DNA of 64,000 bases from Lewinellaceae bacterium (GCA_016716135.1 JADJWX010000001.1:62001-126000); one strand, 5' to 3'; positions 41,981-51,869 are shown, counted from the stretch's first letter. Numbers and translations are program-made. The notes: generated from the letters alone by a model not told the origin.

Positions 41981-44900
41981 TTAGTCCACAACAATCATCT
42001 TCTTCGTTGCACTGTGCGTGGGCGTTTCCAGTTGATAGAAAAGCACGCCGGAAGTCAGGTCGCTGCGATTGATTGTTACGGTATTTAGTCCCTTACCGTA
42101 CGCGCCGTTCAGCACTTTTACCAGGCGGCCTTCGGCATTGCTGATGGTGAGGGTAGCCGTGGTGGCTTCCGGCAGGTTGAAGGAAATAATCGTTTGTTCA
42201 CGAACCGGGTTCGGCGTGTTTTGCAAAAGTTCGAAACCTGCACCGGCCACCACCGAACCGTTTGCACCGTTGAAGCGGAAAGCAACATCGTACGATTCGC
42301 CGTCGGCTTTGTATGCTTCAGCCCGGGTAATGCGGCTGCTTACGCCAAGCAATTGACTCAGCATACCGGTTTTCGAGGCACGGAAACGCGCTGCAAAACC
42401 AGAAGCGCCATCCACCGATACGGTAACCGCACCATCCTTGGCAAAAACACCAAAGTTGTTGGCCGTCTGGTTTTCGCCGGGCAGCAGTTCGAGCAGTTCA
42501 AGGCCGCCGGTGTTGAGTGTAAACTGATATCCGGCAAAATCAGTACCGGGAGTAAAATCAACCGTAAACACCTCGCCGGCTTTTACGCTGCGCTCGGCAA
42601 TGTCGACAAACAACGTACCTGCCGAACGATCTTCACTGGAGATCAGGTTGGCCTGTGCGTTGCCGTTCACGTCGCCAATTTTTACAGCTACGAAATCGCT
42701 TGCAAACTGGTTTGTTTGTACATCAACCACGGATTTTGTTTCCGGGAATACTTCCTGGAACGGGTTATCCGGGTTAGGGAAAGTATAGGCTTTATCCACA
42801 AAGCGCCAGCTGGTGTTGCTTGGCAGTTCCGAATACAGGCCAAGGATCAGTTTCCGCAATTCGACAATGTCAAACGTTGTGATCGAACGGCTGCTGTTGG
42901 CATCGGCGGCGATCATTTTGTACGAATTGCCGAGCGGTTCGAGGCCCAGGATGTGCTTGTTGATCAACACCAGGTCGAAGGTTGAAACGCCGTTCAGGTG
43001 GTCGTTGTCTTTCGTCGGTGTCAGGGTGTAATTGGATGCCATCGGTATGGCATTGGTGAACACATAGAGACCGGTGGCATCCGACATATTGAACATGGTG
43101 AAAGGCGGCAGGCCGTTGGGCGGTGTGCCGGCCAGTTCAACGTGCCCGTCGAGCAGGCCATTATCGCCATCTGTTTTCAGCGAACCCGCCACAGTTGCAT
43201 TGGAACCGGCAGGGCCGCAAACGCCCATATTATCCTGCACAATCACGTAGGTTTCGCAGAAATCGGCATTGCCCGCGAGGTCGATCGACCAGAGTTCAAC
43301 AAACTGGGTACCCAATTCATCACAGGTAAAGCTCACGTTGGTTTGCGGCGAGCCGTCGGGATTAGTCGGGAAACCCGTGCCGGTGCCCGATTTGCGAATG
43401 CCAATCTTGAGCAGGTCGCTTGGCGTGCAATTATCCTCGGTGTATTCCAGAAAATCCGTTGCCCACAGTTGGATCATACCGGTCGGCATGATATTCACAC
43501 TCAGGCCGTTGGTGCAAACCACCGTCGGGGCTTTGCAATCTTTCACCACAAAAGTGTATTCGCAGGTGCCTTCGTTGCCGCAACCGTCCGACACGATCCA
43601 CTTGATCTTGTGCGTGCCGTATGGCAGTTCAGGGACAACGAAATTGGTCGGTTGCTGTTGGGTATTCCAACGTACGCTGGCTACTTTTTTGTTGCCGCTG
43701 ACCGTTGTTTGCAAGGCAAAACCATACTTCTGATTGAGCGGTACCGGCCGTTCGTCAAACTGACGGGCCGTGCCGCCCTGGAAGTTCGGGTTTTGTGCAT
43801 TGTCGTAAAACACGGTATTGAAACCCGGCAGGTTGGTGCTGCTGATGACCGTTTCCATGGTGCCGGTGTTGTCTAAATCGAGGAACAGCAGGTAGCGCAC
43901 CGTCACGTTAGCGCCCGAGCAAAGGTCGGTTGCGGTGACCGTCAGGTCGGTCGGCGCTTCGCACAAATCGTGGCTGTTGGTTTGGTTGTCAAACCAGTAG
44001 GATTCGTTCCAGAGTTGGGCATTGTTAGCCGTCAGGTCGCAAATTTCCACCGGGCTGGTCGGGCAATCCTCCACAAAAGGCGCCTGTGTGTCAATGACTT
44101 TGATGATCTGCTTGTATTTGTAGCAGTTTGCATTGGCGCTCCAGAAAATGGAGAAGTTGGTCGGCGAAGGATCCGTCGGATTCACCCGGACAACCGTCGG
44201 CGCCCAGGGAGCCGGTGTGCCTGCCGGCGACACGGTGGGGCCGGGCAGGTTGGAGGAGTGGTTGGCCGTGGCGTTCGGATTGGGGTTGGGTACTTCGATA
44301 CAGCCCAGGTTGGGGTTGTAGGTGCACCAGTTGATAATCGTCCAGGTCCGTTCAATTTTGTAACAAGCGTCAGGCACTACCGTAAAAATTACATCTTCGT
44401 GGGAAACGCCGAGCAGCTCGCAATCTTCACCGAAGAACGAAGGCTCACCATACATGCCGGAGCCGTTGCAGGAAGTAACGATGGCATCGTCCGGGAATTT
44501 GATGTAGTAATCCTGCTCGTAGTTTACAAAAACACGCTGCGTGCATTGGCTGCTCAGCCCGCCGCAGTCGAAGGAGCGGAACGTGCGGGTAATCGTGCCT
44601 TTGTTGCACAGGGTGTCAAAAAACGTGTAGTTGGCTGTTGCCGTAATGGTATCGATGCAGCAATTGTCGGTGGCGGTAGCCATGCCGTAGGCCCAGAGGC
44701 TGGGATCGAAATTCTCACAGGAAACCGTTACGTTCGGTGGCGGCACGCAGGTTGGTTTGAGTTTGTCGTCGACAAAAACCTGTACCATACATTCGTTGGA
44801 ATGCCATTCTTCAAATTCCAGGGAAACCTCCCCTGCCGGAACAGGCACATCGTACACCCGGAAAACCACCATGATCGTATCGTTGATATCTTCGCAACAG

Positions 44901-46357
44901 AACTTGACCTGGTCGTAAAACCGGTTGCTCGGCTGGCAGCCATTGGCATCCATCCGGCGCGCTTTGAAATACACTTGTGTCGCACAGTTGTCATACGAAC
45001 CGTCGTCAAAGGTCGAAGCATTGACCAAGGCCATGCCGCTAACACCGAGGGAAACCTGGGTAAACTCATCGCAAATGGCGCCCGGAGGTGAGCTGTCCTC
45101 CACGGTGATATTAAAGGCGCAAGTAGTGGAATTACCGCAGTCATCTTCCACGATATAGGTCATGGCCGTGACCCCGATCGGCAGGTTCTGGGCGAAGCCC
45201 AACACACCCAGCGTATCCGGCGCCCACAGGTTGTTGCCCGGGAAAGTGGTCAGAGTGCCGTTGAGGGTTTGCCCTATGCCATTAACGGTATAAACGGCTT
45301 TAATGGACTTGATACGCGAGCAGTTGTCTTCGATGATCACATCGGGAAGATCAAAATCGCTCTCACAATCCCAGGGATTGGTTCCGACAGTCATATCATC
45401 CGGGCAAGCGATGGTTGGTCCGGTGCCGTCCTGCACTTTGATCAATTGGATGTAATACGTCGGGTTAGGATTGGGTGGCAGTTGGGTGGTCGGCAAACAC
45501 CAGTCGTACAGGGTCCAGGTGCGCAAAATTTTATAGGAGCCGTCGCAAATCGGCAAGATTTGGTCGGCATAAACCACATTCAGTTCGCAATAGGAATTTT
45601 GCGGATACAACGGGAAGTCAATACCAAATTCTGTAATGTACGGTGCACCGGTAAATGCCGGGCTTGTGTTCGGATTGGTGCATGATACCGTTACATCGGC
45701 CGGGAAGGTGATATCGCCGATATTGCGGCGTTCGAAATAAATGTACTGGGTACAGTTCGACTGGTTTCCGCTTTGGTCGATAGCCGTCCACACGCGTTTT
45801 ACGTATGCGCTGATGTTGCTGAGACCATTAATCGTTTCCGAGCAGCCCAGGTCAAACCAGGTATCGAGGTAGGAAGTGGTATAGTTACCGCAGTTTTCAT
45901 TGATTTCGGGGTACGCTTCATTGATACCGAGTTCATCAAAGAGGTAGTCCGGAGAGTAGGAAGTAATGGCACAGCTCAGGAAAATATTGGTGCAAATAAG
46001 TTGAGGCGCCAGTTTGTCCTCCACGTGCACATAGCCCTGGCAACTGTTGCCAGTATTCAGGTCGCGCACCCGCGTTTGCAGGGTTTGGTTAATGTGTGCG
46101 CTGGTAAGGATACCCGGCACCCACACGCCGTTTACTTTGATTTCCACAACAAGGTTGCCGTTCGGGCAACCGCCTCCCTCCAGGATCATATCGGCTTCCA
46201 GTTCAACGTAGCAATCATCGTCCAGGGATACCTGCACCAGGTTGTTGCAGACAAGCGTGCATTGGCCTGCTGCCGTGGTGTTGGCCGAAAGGGCAAAAAT
46301 CAAAGCCAGCAGGATGCTCCAGGTATTAGCGGCAAATGTAAAGTTCGCTTTTGCCAT
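41981..46357 (-). CDS. Giant T9SS-exported, cysteine-rich adhesin-like protein
   Basis: 1,458 residues from the ATG at 46355-46357 (MAKANFTFAANTWSILLALI, signal peptide to AAGQ); an ATG 48 bases upstream is less likely. It has many HYR-like Ig domains, each opened by a 'DxxxPxxxC' strand and a 'CGNxTTC' or 'AGNxDxC' end (VEDKLAPQLICTN, VQDGTGPTIACPDD, VEDSSPPGAICDE, VVKDCKAPTVVCTN). The C-terminal third holds a dockerin-like pair (DHLNGVSTFDLVLINKHI, AADANSSRSITTFDIVELRK), a cohesin-like domain (AGEVFTVDF ... GYQFTLNTGGLELLELLPG) and a T9SS sorting domain (LLQNTPNPVREQTIISFNLP ... VLFYQLETPTHSATKKM). It is probably a surface fibre or adhesin. Its end is paralogous to the protein at 12978-15155. 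Confidence 0.87.
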   Translation of the reverse strand: MAKANFTFAANTWSILLALIFALSANTTAAGQCTLVCNNLVQVSLDDDCYVELEADMILEGGGCPNGNLVVEIKVNGVWVPGILTSAHINQTLQTRVRDLNTGNSCQGYVHVEDKLAPQLICTNIFLSCAITSYSPDYLFDELGINEAYPEINENCGNYTTSYLDTWFDLGCSETINGLSNISAYVKRVWTAIDQSGNQSNCTQYIYFERRNIGDITFPADVTVSCTNPNTSPAFTGAPYITEFGIDFPLYPQNSYCELNVVYADQILPICDGSYKILRTWTLYDWCLPTTQLPPNPNPTYYIQLIKVQDGTGPTIACPDDMTVGTNPWDCESDFDLPDVIIEDNCSRIKSIKAVYTVNGIGQTLNGTLTTFPGNNLWAPDTLGVLGFAQNLPIGVTAMTYIVEDDCGNSTTCAFNITVEDSSPPGAICDEFTQVSLGVSGMALVNASTFDDGSYDNCATQVYFKARRMDANGCQPSNRFYDQVKFCCEDINDTIMVVFRVYDVPVPAGEVSLEFEEWHSNECMVQVFVDDKLKPTCVPPPNVTVSCENFDPSLWAYGMATATDNCCIDTITATANYTFFDTLCNKGTITRTFRSFDCGGLSSQCTQRVFVNYEQDYYIKFPDDAIVTSCNGSGMYGEPSFFGEDCELLGVSHEDVIFTVVPDACYKIERTWTIINWCTYNPNLGCIEVPNPNPNATANHSSNLPGPTVSPAGTPAPWAPTVVRVNPTDPSPTNFSIFWSANANCYKYKQIIKVIDTQAPFVEDCPTSPVEICDLTANNAQLWNESYWFDNQTNSHDLCEAPTDLTVTATDLCSGANVTVRYLLFLDLDNTGTMETVISSTNLPGFNTVFYDNAQNPNFQGGTARQFDERPVPLNQKYGFALQTTVSGNKKVASVRWNTQQQPTNFVVPELPYGTHKIKWIVSDGCGNEGTCEYTFVVKDCKAPTVVCTNGLSVNIMPTGMIQLWATDFLEYTEDNCTPSDLLKIGIRKSGTGTGFPTNPDGSPQTNVSFTCDELGTQFVELWSIDLAGNADFCETYVIVQDNMGVCGPAGSNATVAGSLKTDGDNGLLDGHVELAGTPPNGLPPFTMFNMSDATGLYVFTNAIPMASNYTLTPTKDNDHLNGVSTFDLVLINKHILGLEPLGNSYKMIAADANSSRSITTFDIVELRKLILGLYSELPSNTSWRFVDKAYTFPNPDNPFQEVFPETKSVVDVQTNQFASDFVAVKIGDVNGNAQANLISSEDRSAGTLFVDIAERSVKAGEVFTVDFTPGTDFAGYQFTLNTGGLELLELLPGENQTANNFGVFAKDGAVTVSVDGASGFAARFRASKTGMLSQLLGVSSRITRAEAYKADGESYDVAFRFNGANGSVVAGAGFELLQNTPNPVREQTIISFNLPEATTATLTISNAEGRLVKVLNGAYGKGLNTVTINRSDLTSGVLFYQLETPTHSATKKMIVVD

Positions 46358-46608
46358 GAGATTAAGATAAAGTGAATTAAGTGAATAGATATGGTTGAAA
46401 AACAAAATGGATTAAATCAGGTTTCTTTACTTTTCAAAAAATACGGGTGCAAATAAACGCAAAATTCAACGGCGCCGGACAAACATTAACGCTGTAACGA
46501 CGCAGGCCATCAAGCAGCAAAAACAGTGCCTCAAATTAAAAAAAAGATACCTGCGTACAGGTATTTTTTTCAATGTTGGAAGATTTCGTTTTGGAAAGGA
46601 AGTGCGGA

Positions 46609-47286
46609 TTACACCAGATTGTGTTCAAAGGCGATCTTAATCAGGCTGGCAGTATTGTTTACGCCCAGCTTTCGCATGATATTTTTGCGGTGTACGCTCA
46701 CAGTCTGGTCGCTGATGTACAGTTTTTTAGCAATATCCTTATTGCTCAGCACCTGACCGATATAGCCCATAATTTCAATTTCGCGGCGGGTGAGCCCAAA
46801 CTTTCGCGCAAAGCGGCTTTCCGGCATCGCAGCATCCATACCGAACCCTTGCATGCCCTCACTGAGGGTCACGCCTTTGCCCAGGAATGTTTTGCCGGCC
46901 ATCACCTCCTCCACTGCCCGCAGCAATTCGTCGCGCGTGGTAGACCGCAACAACAACCCGTCGCCTCCGGCACGGAAGGCGGCTTTGATCAGGCGGGTGT
47001 CGTCGCTTTGCGTAAACAATAAAATACGCAAATGCGGATGCGCCTTTTTCAAAACTGGCAATAATTTTAAACCCTCGCTGTCGGAAAGATTCATATCCAT
47101 CAATAGTAAATCAACCTGTGACCTGTTCAATGTTTCTGCAATGGCAGCCGGGTTTTGCAAAACCCCCTTCAGCAAAAAATGGAACTTTCCCGATGGAATG
47201 TTCAGGATGTTTCGCAATCCCTCAACAAAAATCGGGTGACCGTCGGCAATCAGTACATTCAGAGATTTAACAGATGGATTAATCAT
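46609..47286 (-). CDS. NarL/FixJ-type response regulator with LuxR DNA-binding domain
   Basis: 225 residues from the ATG at 47284-47286 (MINPSVKSLNVLIADGHPIF); longer in-frame starts add an atypical tail. The receiver has DLLLMDMNLSDSEGLKLL as phospho-acceptor region, although the first acidic patch reads ADGH rather than DD, so phosphorylation may be altered. The C-terminal helix-turn-helix is the LuxR type: FGLTRREIEIMGYIGQVLSN, KDIAKKLYISDQTVSVHRKN, IMRKLGVNNTASLIKIA. No histidine kinase gene adjoins it. Its neighbour is the giant T9SS gene, with 251 bases between the regulator's stop and that gene's start, both leftward. Confidence 0.92.
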   Translation of the reverse strand: MINPSVKSLNVLIADGHPIFVEGLRNILNIPSGKFHFLLKGVLQNPAAIAETLNRSQVDLLLMDMNLSDSEGLKLLPVLKKAHPHLRILLFTQSDDTRLIKAAFRAGGDGLLLRSTTRDELLRAVEEVMAGKTFLGKGVTLSEGMQGFGMDAAMPESRFARKFGLTRREIEIMGYIGQVLSNKDIAKKLYISDQTVSVHRKNIMRKLGVNNTASLIKIAFEHNLV

Positions 47287-47618
47287 ATTACGCGGAGTAT
47301 TGCTCGGAACAGACAATGGCAATTTCCGTACCAAATTCCGTGCAGCAGACTGCAACCAAATCAACACATTATGGAATCTTTTACTAATTTTGTGGCCGTT
47401 TAATCCTTTGTCTGAAAACAGACACAATTTCCCATGAACAGAACCATTTAGGCTTGGCGGTTTCCCACACTCCTTCCTCCTTCCTGTGCTGGTTGTGTTC
47501 GTCCGATTTTATAGATGTTCGAACTGTATTCGTTTTTTAAACGACCGGTGTGTTGTCTGATCCAATCGGGCACACTTTATAATCTTAGCTTTTACTGACC
47601 AGCAATTGTACACGGACG
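47287..47618. other. Divergent gap between the LuxR regulator and haloperoxidase-like genes
   Basis: 332 bases without a gene I can support. It must contain two divergent promoters. I see no long palindrome, no repeat family member and no clear TAnnTTTG box. Confidence 0.5.
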
Positions 47619-48974
47619 ATGAAAAAGTTTATTACCCTGCTTTTTGTTGCGCTTCTGGCAATCCCCTTTGGTTGTGACAAAAATTCGGACCCGATTTTTG
47701 TGCGTGCCCGCACACACAAAGCCACCAAATACGAGGGCAGACTCGCCCACGAGTGGATGGTCATGGCCAGCGACATGATCAAAGAAAACTACCTCTACGG
47801 CCCCCAGGCCGCCCGCATCTTCGGGTATCTGGGCCTCACCGCATGGGAATCTGTTTGCTTCGGCCTGGATGACGGCAAAAGCCTGGCCGGTCAGATCAAC
47901 GATTACCCAACCCCCGCACAGATCGACCTGAACCGGGAATACGACTGGGGCATCGTGATGTGCACCGCGATGAAAACCGTATTTCCCCAACTCATCGAAA
48001 ACATCAATAATGCCCAACGCAGTCAGGTGGATGTACTGGCCGCTCTGCAGGAAGACGAAATGATGAAAAACGGCATTTCGGAAGTGGTACGGCAAGACTC
48101 CAGAGACCTGGGCGCCCGGATTGCCCTGCAAATCAACGAGCGCATCCGCAAAGACGGCCGCGAGCTGATCCGAAATATCGTACCGGTTATCCCCAACCGC
48201 GACGATTCACACAAGTGGTACTGGGACCCCGCCACCCTCGGCCAGGTACCCGTGGAACCGCTGTGGGGTACCCTGCGCACCTTTGTTATCGACAATGCCC
48301 AGGCCTGCGAACCCAACCCACCCTATCCGTACTCGGAAAGCTCAACTAGCGATTTTTACAAGGACGCACTGGAAGTGTACAATATCGAACGCACACCCTC
48401 CAACAAAGCCATTGCCTACCACTGGGAAAATGGCGTAGGCCGCACCAGCAGCCCCGCCGGTCACTGGATGAACATAGCCCGCCAACTGCTGCAACAGGAA
48501 GACCGCAACCTGGCCGAATGCGCCAAAGCGTATTGCCTGGTTGGTTTTGCCGCAGCCGACGGATTTACCGCTTGCTGGTTTTCCAAATACAAATACTTCC
48601 TGCTTCGCCCGGTAACCTACATCCGGGAGAACATAGACCCCACCTGGGTCCCGCTGCTGAACACCCCACCCTATCCCGATTACTCCTCGGGCTCCTCCGT
48701 CATGGGTGGCGCCTGCCCGCAGGTGCTGATCAGCCTGTTCGGCGATATCGCCTTTACCGATCGCACACACCTGGGCAGCCCGCTTTACACGCCCGACGGC
48801 GGCCCATTTGTGTTGCCCGAACGTAGCTTTACCAGCCTCACCCAAGCCGGTGAAGACGCCATGTTCAGCCGGGTGATCGGCGGCGTACACTTCCGCCGGG
48901 CCTGCGAAGAAGGGCTCCAGTCGGGCCGCTGTGTGGCCAATACGATTCTTGCCCGCACGGATTTTGGGTTTTAA
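47619..48974 (+). CDS. Vanadium haloperoxidase / PAP2-like lipoprotein with degenerate motif 2
   Basis: 451 residues with a lipoprotein signal (MKKFITLLFVALLAIPFG then C). It follows the helical layout of vanadium-dependent haloperoxidases and type 2 phosphatases. Motif 1, K-x6-R-P, is intact (K323 to R330, P331 in KYKYFLLRP). Motif 3, S-R-x5-H, is intact (S417, R418, H424 in SRVIGGVHF). Motif 2, normally PSGH, reads SSGS (S356-S359), so the acid-base histidine of haloperoxidases is replaced by serine. It could be a phosphate-binding or otherwise altered enzyme, or inactive. It is probably anchored on the periplasmic face or outer membrane. It stands alone between the LuxR regulator and the FadH-like gene. 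Confidence 0.82.
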   Translation: MKKFITLLFVALLAIPFGCDKNSDPIFVRARTHKATKYEGRLAHEWMVMASDMIKENYLYGPQAARIFGYLGLTAWESVCFGLDDGKSLAGQINDYPTPAQIDLNREYDWGIVMCTAMKTVFPQLIENINNAQRSQVDVLAALQEDEMMKNGISEVVRQDSRDLGARIALQINERIRKDGRELIRNIVPVIPNRDDSHKWYWDPATLGQVPVEPLWGTLRTFVIDNAQACEPNPPYPYSESSTSDFYKDALEVYNIERTPSNKAIAYHWENGVGRTSSPAGHWMNIARQLLQQEDRNLAECAKAYCLVGFAAADGFTACWFSKYKYFLLRPVTYIRENIDPTWVPLLNTPPYPDYSSGSSVMGGACPQVLISLFGDIAFTDRTHLGSPLYTPDGGPFVLPERSFTSLTQAGEDAMFSRVIGGVHFRRACEEGLQSGRCVANTILARTDFGF

Positions 48975-49124
48975 CGCGGCCCCAAATCCTTGCTCAAACG
49001 GATAAAGAATGGAGGCGCGATGGATAAATTCCAGCGCCTCCGTTTTTATTCCTAATAAACTTTTGCGAAGCCTAACCGTGGCTCGCCTCAAAGCGGTATT
49101 TTCGCCAAAACGCACCGCCGTTCC

Positions 49125-51167
49125 ATGCCACAGCATTCGCCGTTTCCACACCTGTTCGCACCGCTCGACCTGGGCTTCACCACCTTGCCCAACCGTATTC
49201 TGATGGGCTCCATGCACACCGGGCTGGAAGAAGACAAAGGCAGTTTACACCGGCTGGCCGACTATTTTGCCGCCCGCGCACGCGGTGGCGCCGGCCTGAT
49301 GGTCACTGGCGGCATTGCCCCCAACCGGCAAGGCTGGCTGGCGCCTTTCGGCGCAAAACTGACAACCACCACCGAAGCAAAACAACACGCTCCCGTAACT
49401 ACGGCCGTACACAATGCCGGTGGAAAAATTTGCCTGCAAATCCTGCACGCCGGCCGCTATGGCATGCACCCCATGCTTGTGGCGCCCAGCCCGATCCGCG
49501 CCCGCATTTCACCGTTCCGCCCCTGGGAAATGAGCCCGCGGCTCATTCGCGCCACCATCCGCGATTTTGCGCGCAGCGCGGCACTCGCCCGCGAAGCCGG
49601 CTACGACGGGGTAGAGATCATGGGCAGCGAGGGCTACCTGATCAACCAGTTTACCGTACCACGCACCAACAAACGCACGGATGCCTGGGGCGGCTCGTTT
49701 GAAAACCGCATCCGTTTCCCCCTGGAGATTATGCGCGCCGTGCGGGAAAAAACCGGGCCGGATTTCATTGTCATCTTTCGCATTTCCATGCTTGATCTCG
49801 TCGAGGACGGCAGCACCTGGGACGAAGTGGTCGCCTTCGCCAAAGCCATTGAAACAGCCGGCGCCACCATCATCAACACCGGCATCGGCTGGCACGAGGC
49901 TCGCATTCCCACCATCGCCACGATGGTGCCCCGCGGCGCTTACACCTGGGTTACCGAACGCCTGAAAACAGCCGTCGGCATACCGCTAATTACGACCAAC
50001 CGCATCAATACCCCGGAAAAAGCCGAAGAAATTCTGGCCACGGGGCAAGCCGACATGGTGAGCATGGCCCGCCCCTTGCTTGCCGATCCCGACTTCCCGC
50101 GCAAAGCAAAGGCCGGCCAGGCCAACGCGATCAATACCTGCATTGCCTGTAACCAGGCCTGCCTCGACCATGTTTTTGAACAAAAAACAGCATCCTGCCT
50201 GGTGAATCCCAGGGCTGCTACGGGCAACTTGCCCCAAGCTCCTGAGGGCAAGGGAGCAATTGCCGTTGTCGGCGCCGGGCCCGCCGGGCTTTCCGCAGCG
50301 GTTGAACTGGCAACCCGCGGCTTTTCCGTGCACCTTTTTGAGGCCTCCGGCGCCATCGGTGGGCAGTTTAACCTTGCCAAACGCATACCCGGCAAGGAAG
50401 AATACGCCGAAACGATCCGGTATTTCGATACCATGCTGAAAAAAACCGGAGTGGCCGTGCACCTGAACACCGGCGCCGGCGCCGATTTTCTATTGAAAAA
50501 AGGATTTCAGGAGGTGGTACTGGCTACCGGCGTTGCTCCACGGATACCTGCACTGGAAGGCATTGGCCATCCGAAAGTCCTTTCGTACACCGATGTGCTG
50601 TCCGATCAAAAGCCGGTGGGCAAAAAAGTTGCCATTATCGGGGCGGGCGGAATTGGCTTTGATGTAGCCATGTATCTTACGGCAAACCACCAGGTCTTGG
50701 CAAGCGATGCTGCGCGCATTGCCGCCTACCAGCAGGAATGGGGCATCGACCAGAACTACCAACACCGCGGCGGCCTGACCGACCCGCAGCCCGAAACGCC
50801 GGCTCGCCAGGTCTGGCTGTTGCAGCGCTCCAAAGGCAAAGTAGGCGCCGGCCTGGGCAAAACCACCGGCTGGGCACACCGGCTTACGCTGAAAAACCGG
50901 GGTGTGCAGATGTGGAATAGCGTGCAGTACCACCGTGTCGACGATGCCGGGCTACACCTGTCTGTCAACGGCAAGCAGCAAATTCTCGACGTCGACCATG
51001 TGATTGTTTGCGCGGGCCAGGAACCCCTGCGCACGCTCCAGGCACCCCTCGAAGCCGCCGGCATCCGCGTGCACCTGATCGGGGGCGCCAAACTGGCCGC
51101 CGAACTGGATGCCAAACGGGCCATCGAAGAAGGCATGGTGGTTGCTCAAACCATACGCCCGGGGTAA
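49125..51167 (+). CDS. FadH-like NADH:flavin oxidoreductase (OYE-type, Fe-S flavoenzyme)
   Basis: 680 residues. The N-terminal half is an FMN-binding TIM barrel of the old-yellow-enzyme type (LFAPLDLGFTTLPNRILMGS, QILHAGRYG, GYDGVEIMGSEGYLINQF, NKRTDAWGGSFENR). A 4Fe-4S site follows: C339, C342, C346 and C358 in the CIACNQAC and later SCLV segments. The C-terminal half has a FAD-binding Rossmann motif (AVVGAGPAGLSAAVELA) and an NAD(P)H one (VAIIGAGGIGFDVAMYL). This is the 2,4-dienoyl-CoA reductase / trimethylamine dehydrogenase architecture. The 2,4-dienoyl-CoA reductase role is the likeliest but not proven. A flavin-reductase-like gene follows by 78 bases. Confidence 0.9.
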   Translation: MPQHSPFPHLFAPLDLGFTTLPNRILMGSMHTGLEEDKGSLHRLADYFAARARGGAGLMVTGGIAPNRQGWLAPFGAKLTTTTEAKQHAPVTTAVHNAGGKICLQILHAGRYGMHPMLVAPSPIRARISPFRPWEMSPRLIRATIRDFARSAALAREAGYDGVEIMGSEGYLINQFTVPRTNKRTDAWGGSFENRIRFPLEIMRAVREKTGPDFIVIFRISMLDLVEDGSTWDEVVAFAKAIETAGATIINTGIGWHEARIPTIATMVPRGAYTWVTERLKTAVGIPLITTNRINTPEKAEEILATGQADMVSMARPLLADPDFPRKAKAGQANAINTCIACNQACLDHVFEQKTASCLVNPRAATGNLPQAPEGKGAIAVVGAGPAGLSAAVELATRGFSVHLFEASGAIGGQFNLAKRIPGKEEYAETIRYFDTMLKKTGVAVHLNTGAGADFLLKKGFQEVVLATGVAPRIPALEGIGHPKVLSYTDVLSDQKPVGKKVAIIGAGGIGFDVAMYLTANHQVLASDAARIAAYQQEWGIDQNYQHRGGLTDPQPETPARQVWLLQRSKGKVGAGLGKTTGWAHRLTLKNRGVQMWNSVQYHRVDDAGLHLSVNGKQQILDVDHVIVCAGQEPLRTLQAPLEAAGIRVHLIGGAKLAAELDAKRAIEEGMVVAQTIRPG

Positions 51168-51245
51168 GCCAATCCCCAAATCCGTATTTGCATCAAACAA
51201 CAACGATTTACCGTCAACTCTTTTTCCCGGAACAACCAACCGCGC

Positions 51246-51869
51246 ATGATCTTCACCCTCTCCGACATCGAACAACTGGCCCGCATCCCGCGCCTCACCC
51301 TCATCAACGCTATTTCGGGCTTCAAAAGCGCCAACCTGGTCGGAACCAGCAGCGCAAGCAAGGTGCCAAACCTCGCCATTTTCTCTTCTGCCGTACACCT
51401 CGGTTCCGACCCGCCCCTGATCGGAATTGTGACCCGCCCGGTCGACGGCGAGCTCAAAACGACCCGGCACACGTACCAGAATATTCGCGAGAGCGGTTTT
51501 TTTACCTTAAATCATATTCATACCGGGATTATCGAAGCCGCCCACCAGACGTCGGCAGCTTATCCCGATGAAGTGTCGGAGTTTGAACAGGTCGGCCTGA
51601 CGCCGTTCTGGTCGAAGCGCCTGCCCAACGCGCCTTATGTCGCCGAAGCCCGCATCCGGCTGGGTCTTGAATATGTGGAGGAATACTGCATAGCCGCCAA
51701 CAACACTATCCTGATCGTTGGCAAAGTGCTCGAACTGTATCTGCCCGATACCTGCGTGGATGCCCGCGGGAATGTGGACCTGAATCTGGCTGAAACGGTG
51801 GCGATCAGCGGGCTCGACACGTACCACCAGGGTTTGCAACTGAAGCGGATGGAATACGCCAGGGTTTGA
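51246..51869 (+). CDS. Flavin-reductase-like FMN-binding protein
   Basis: 207 residues. The split-barrel flavin-binding fold is suggested by RLTLINAISGFKSANLVGTS, NLAIFSSAVHLGSDPPLIGIV (FMN contacts) and TYQNIRESGFFTLNHI, followed by EFEQVGLTPFWSKRL, all in the order typical of Flavin_Reduct domain proteins of Bacteroidota. It may supply reduced flavin or act on its own substrate; nothing here specifies which. It is 78 bases after the FadH-like gene and may be co-transcribed with it. Confidence 0.85.
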   Translation: MIFTLSDIEQLARIPRLTLINAISGFKSANLVGTSSASKVPNLAIFSSAVHLGSDPPLIGIVTRPVDGELKTTRHTYQNIRESGFFTLNHIHTGIIEAAHQTSAAYPDEVSEFEQVGLTPFWSKRLPNAPYVAEARIRLGLEYVEEYCIAANNTILIVGKVLELYLPDTCVDARGNVDLNLAETVAISGLDTYHQGLQLKRMEYARV

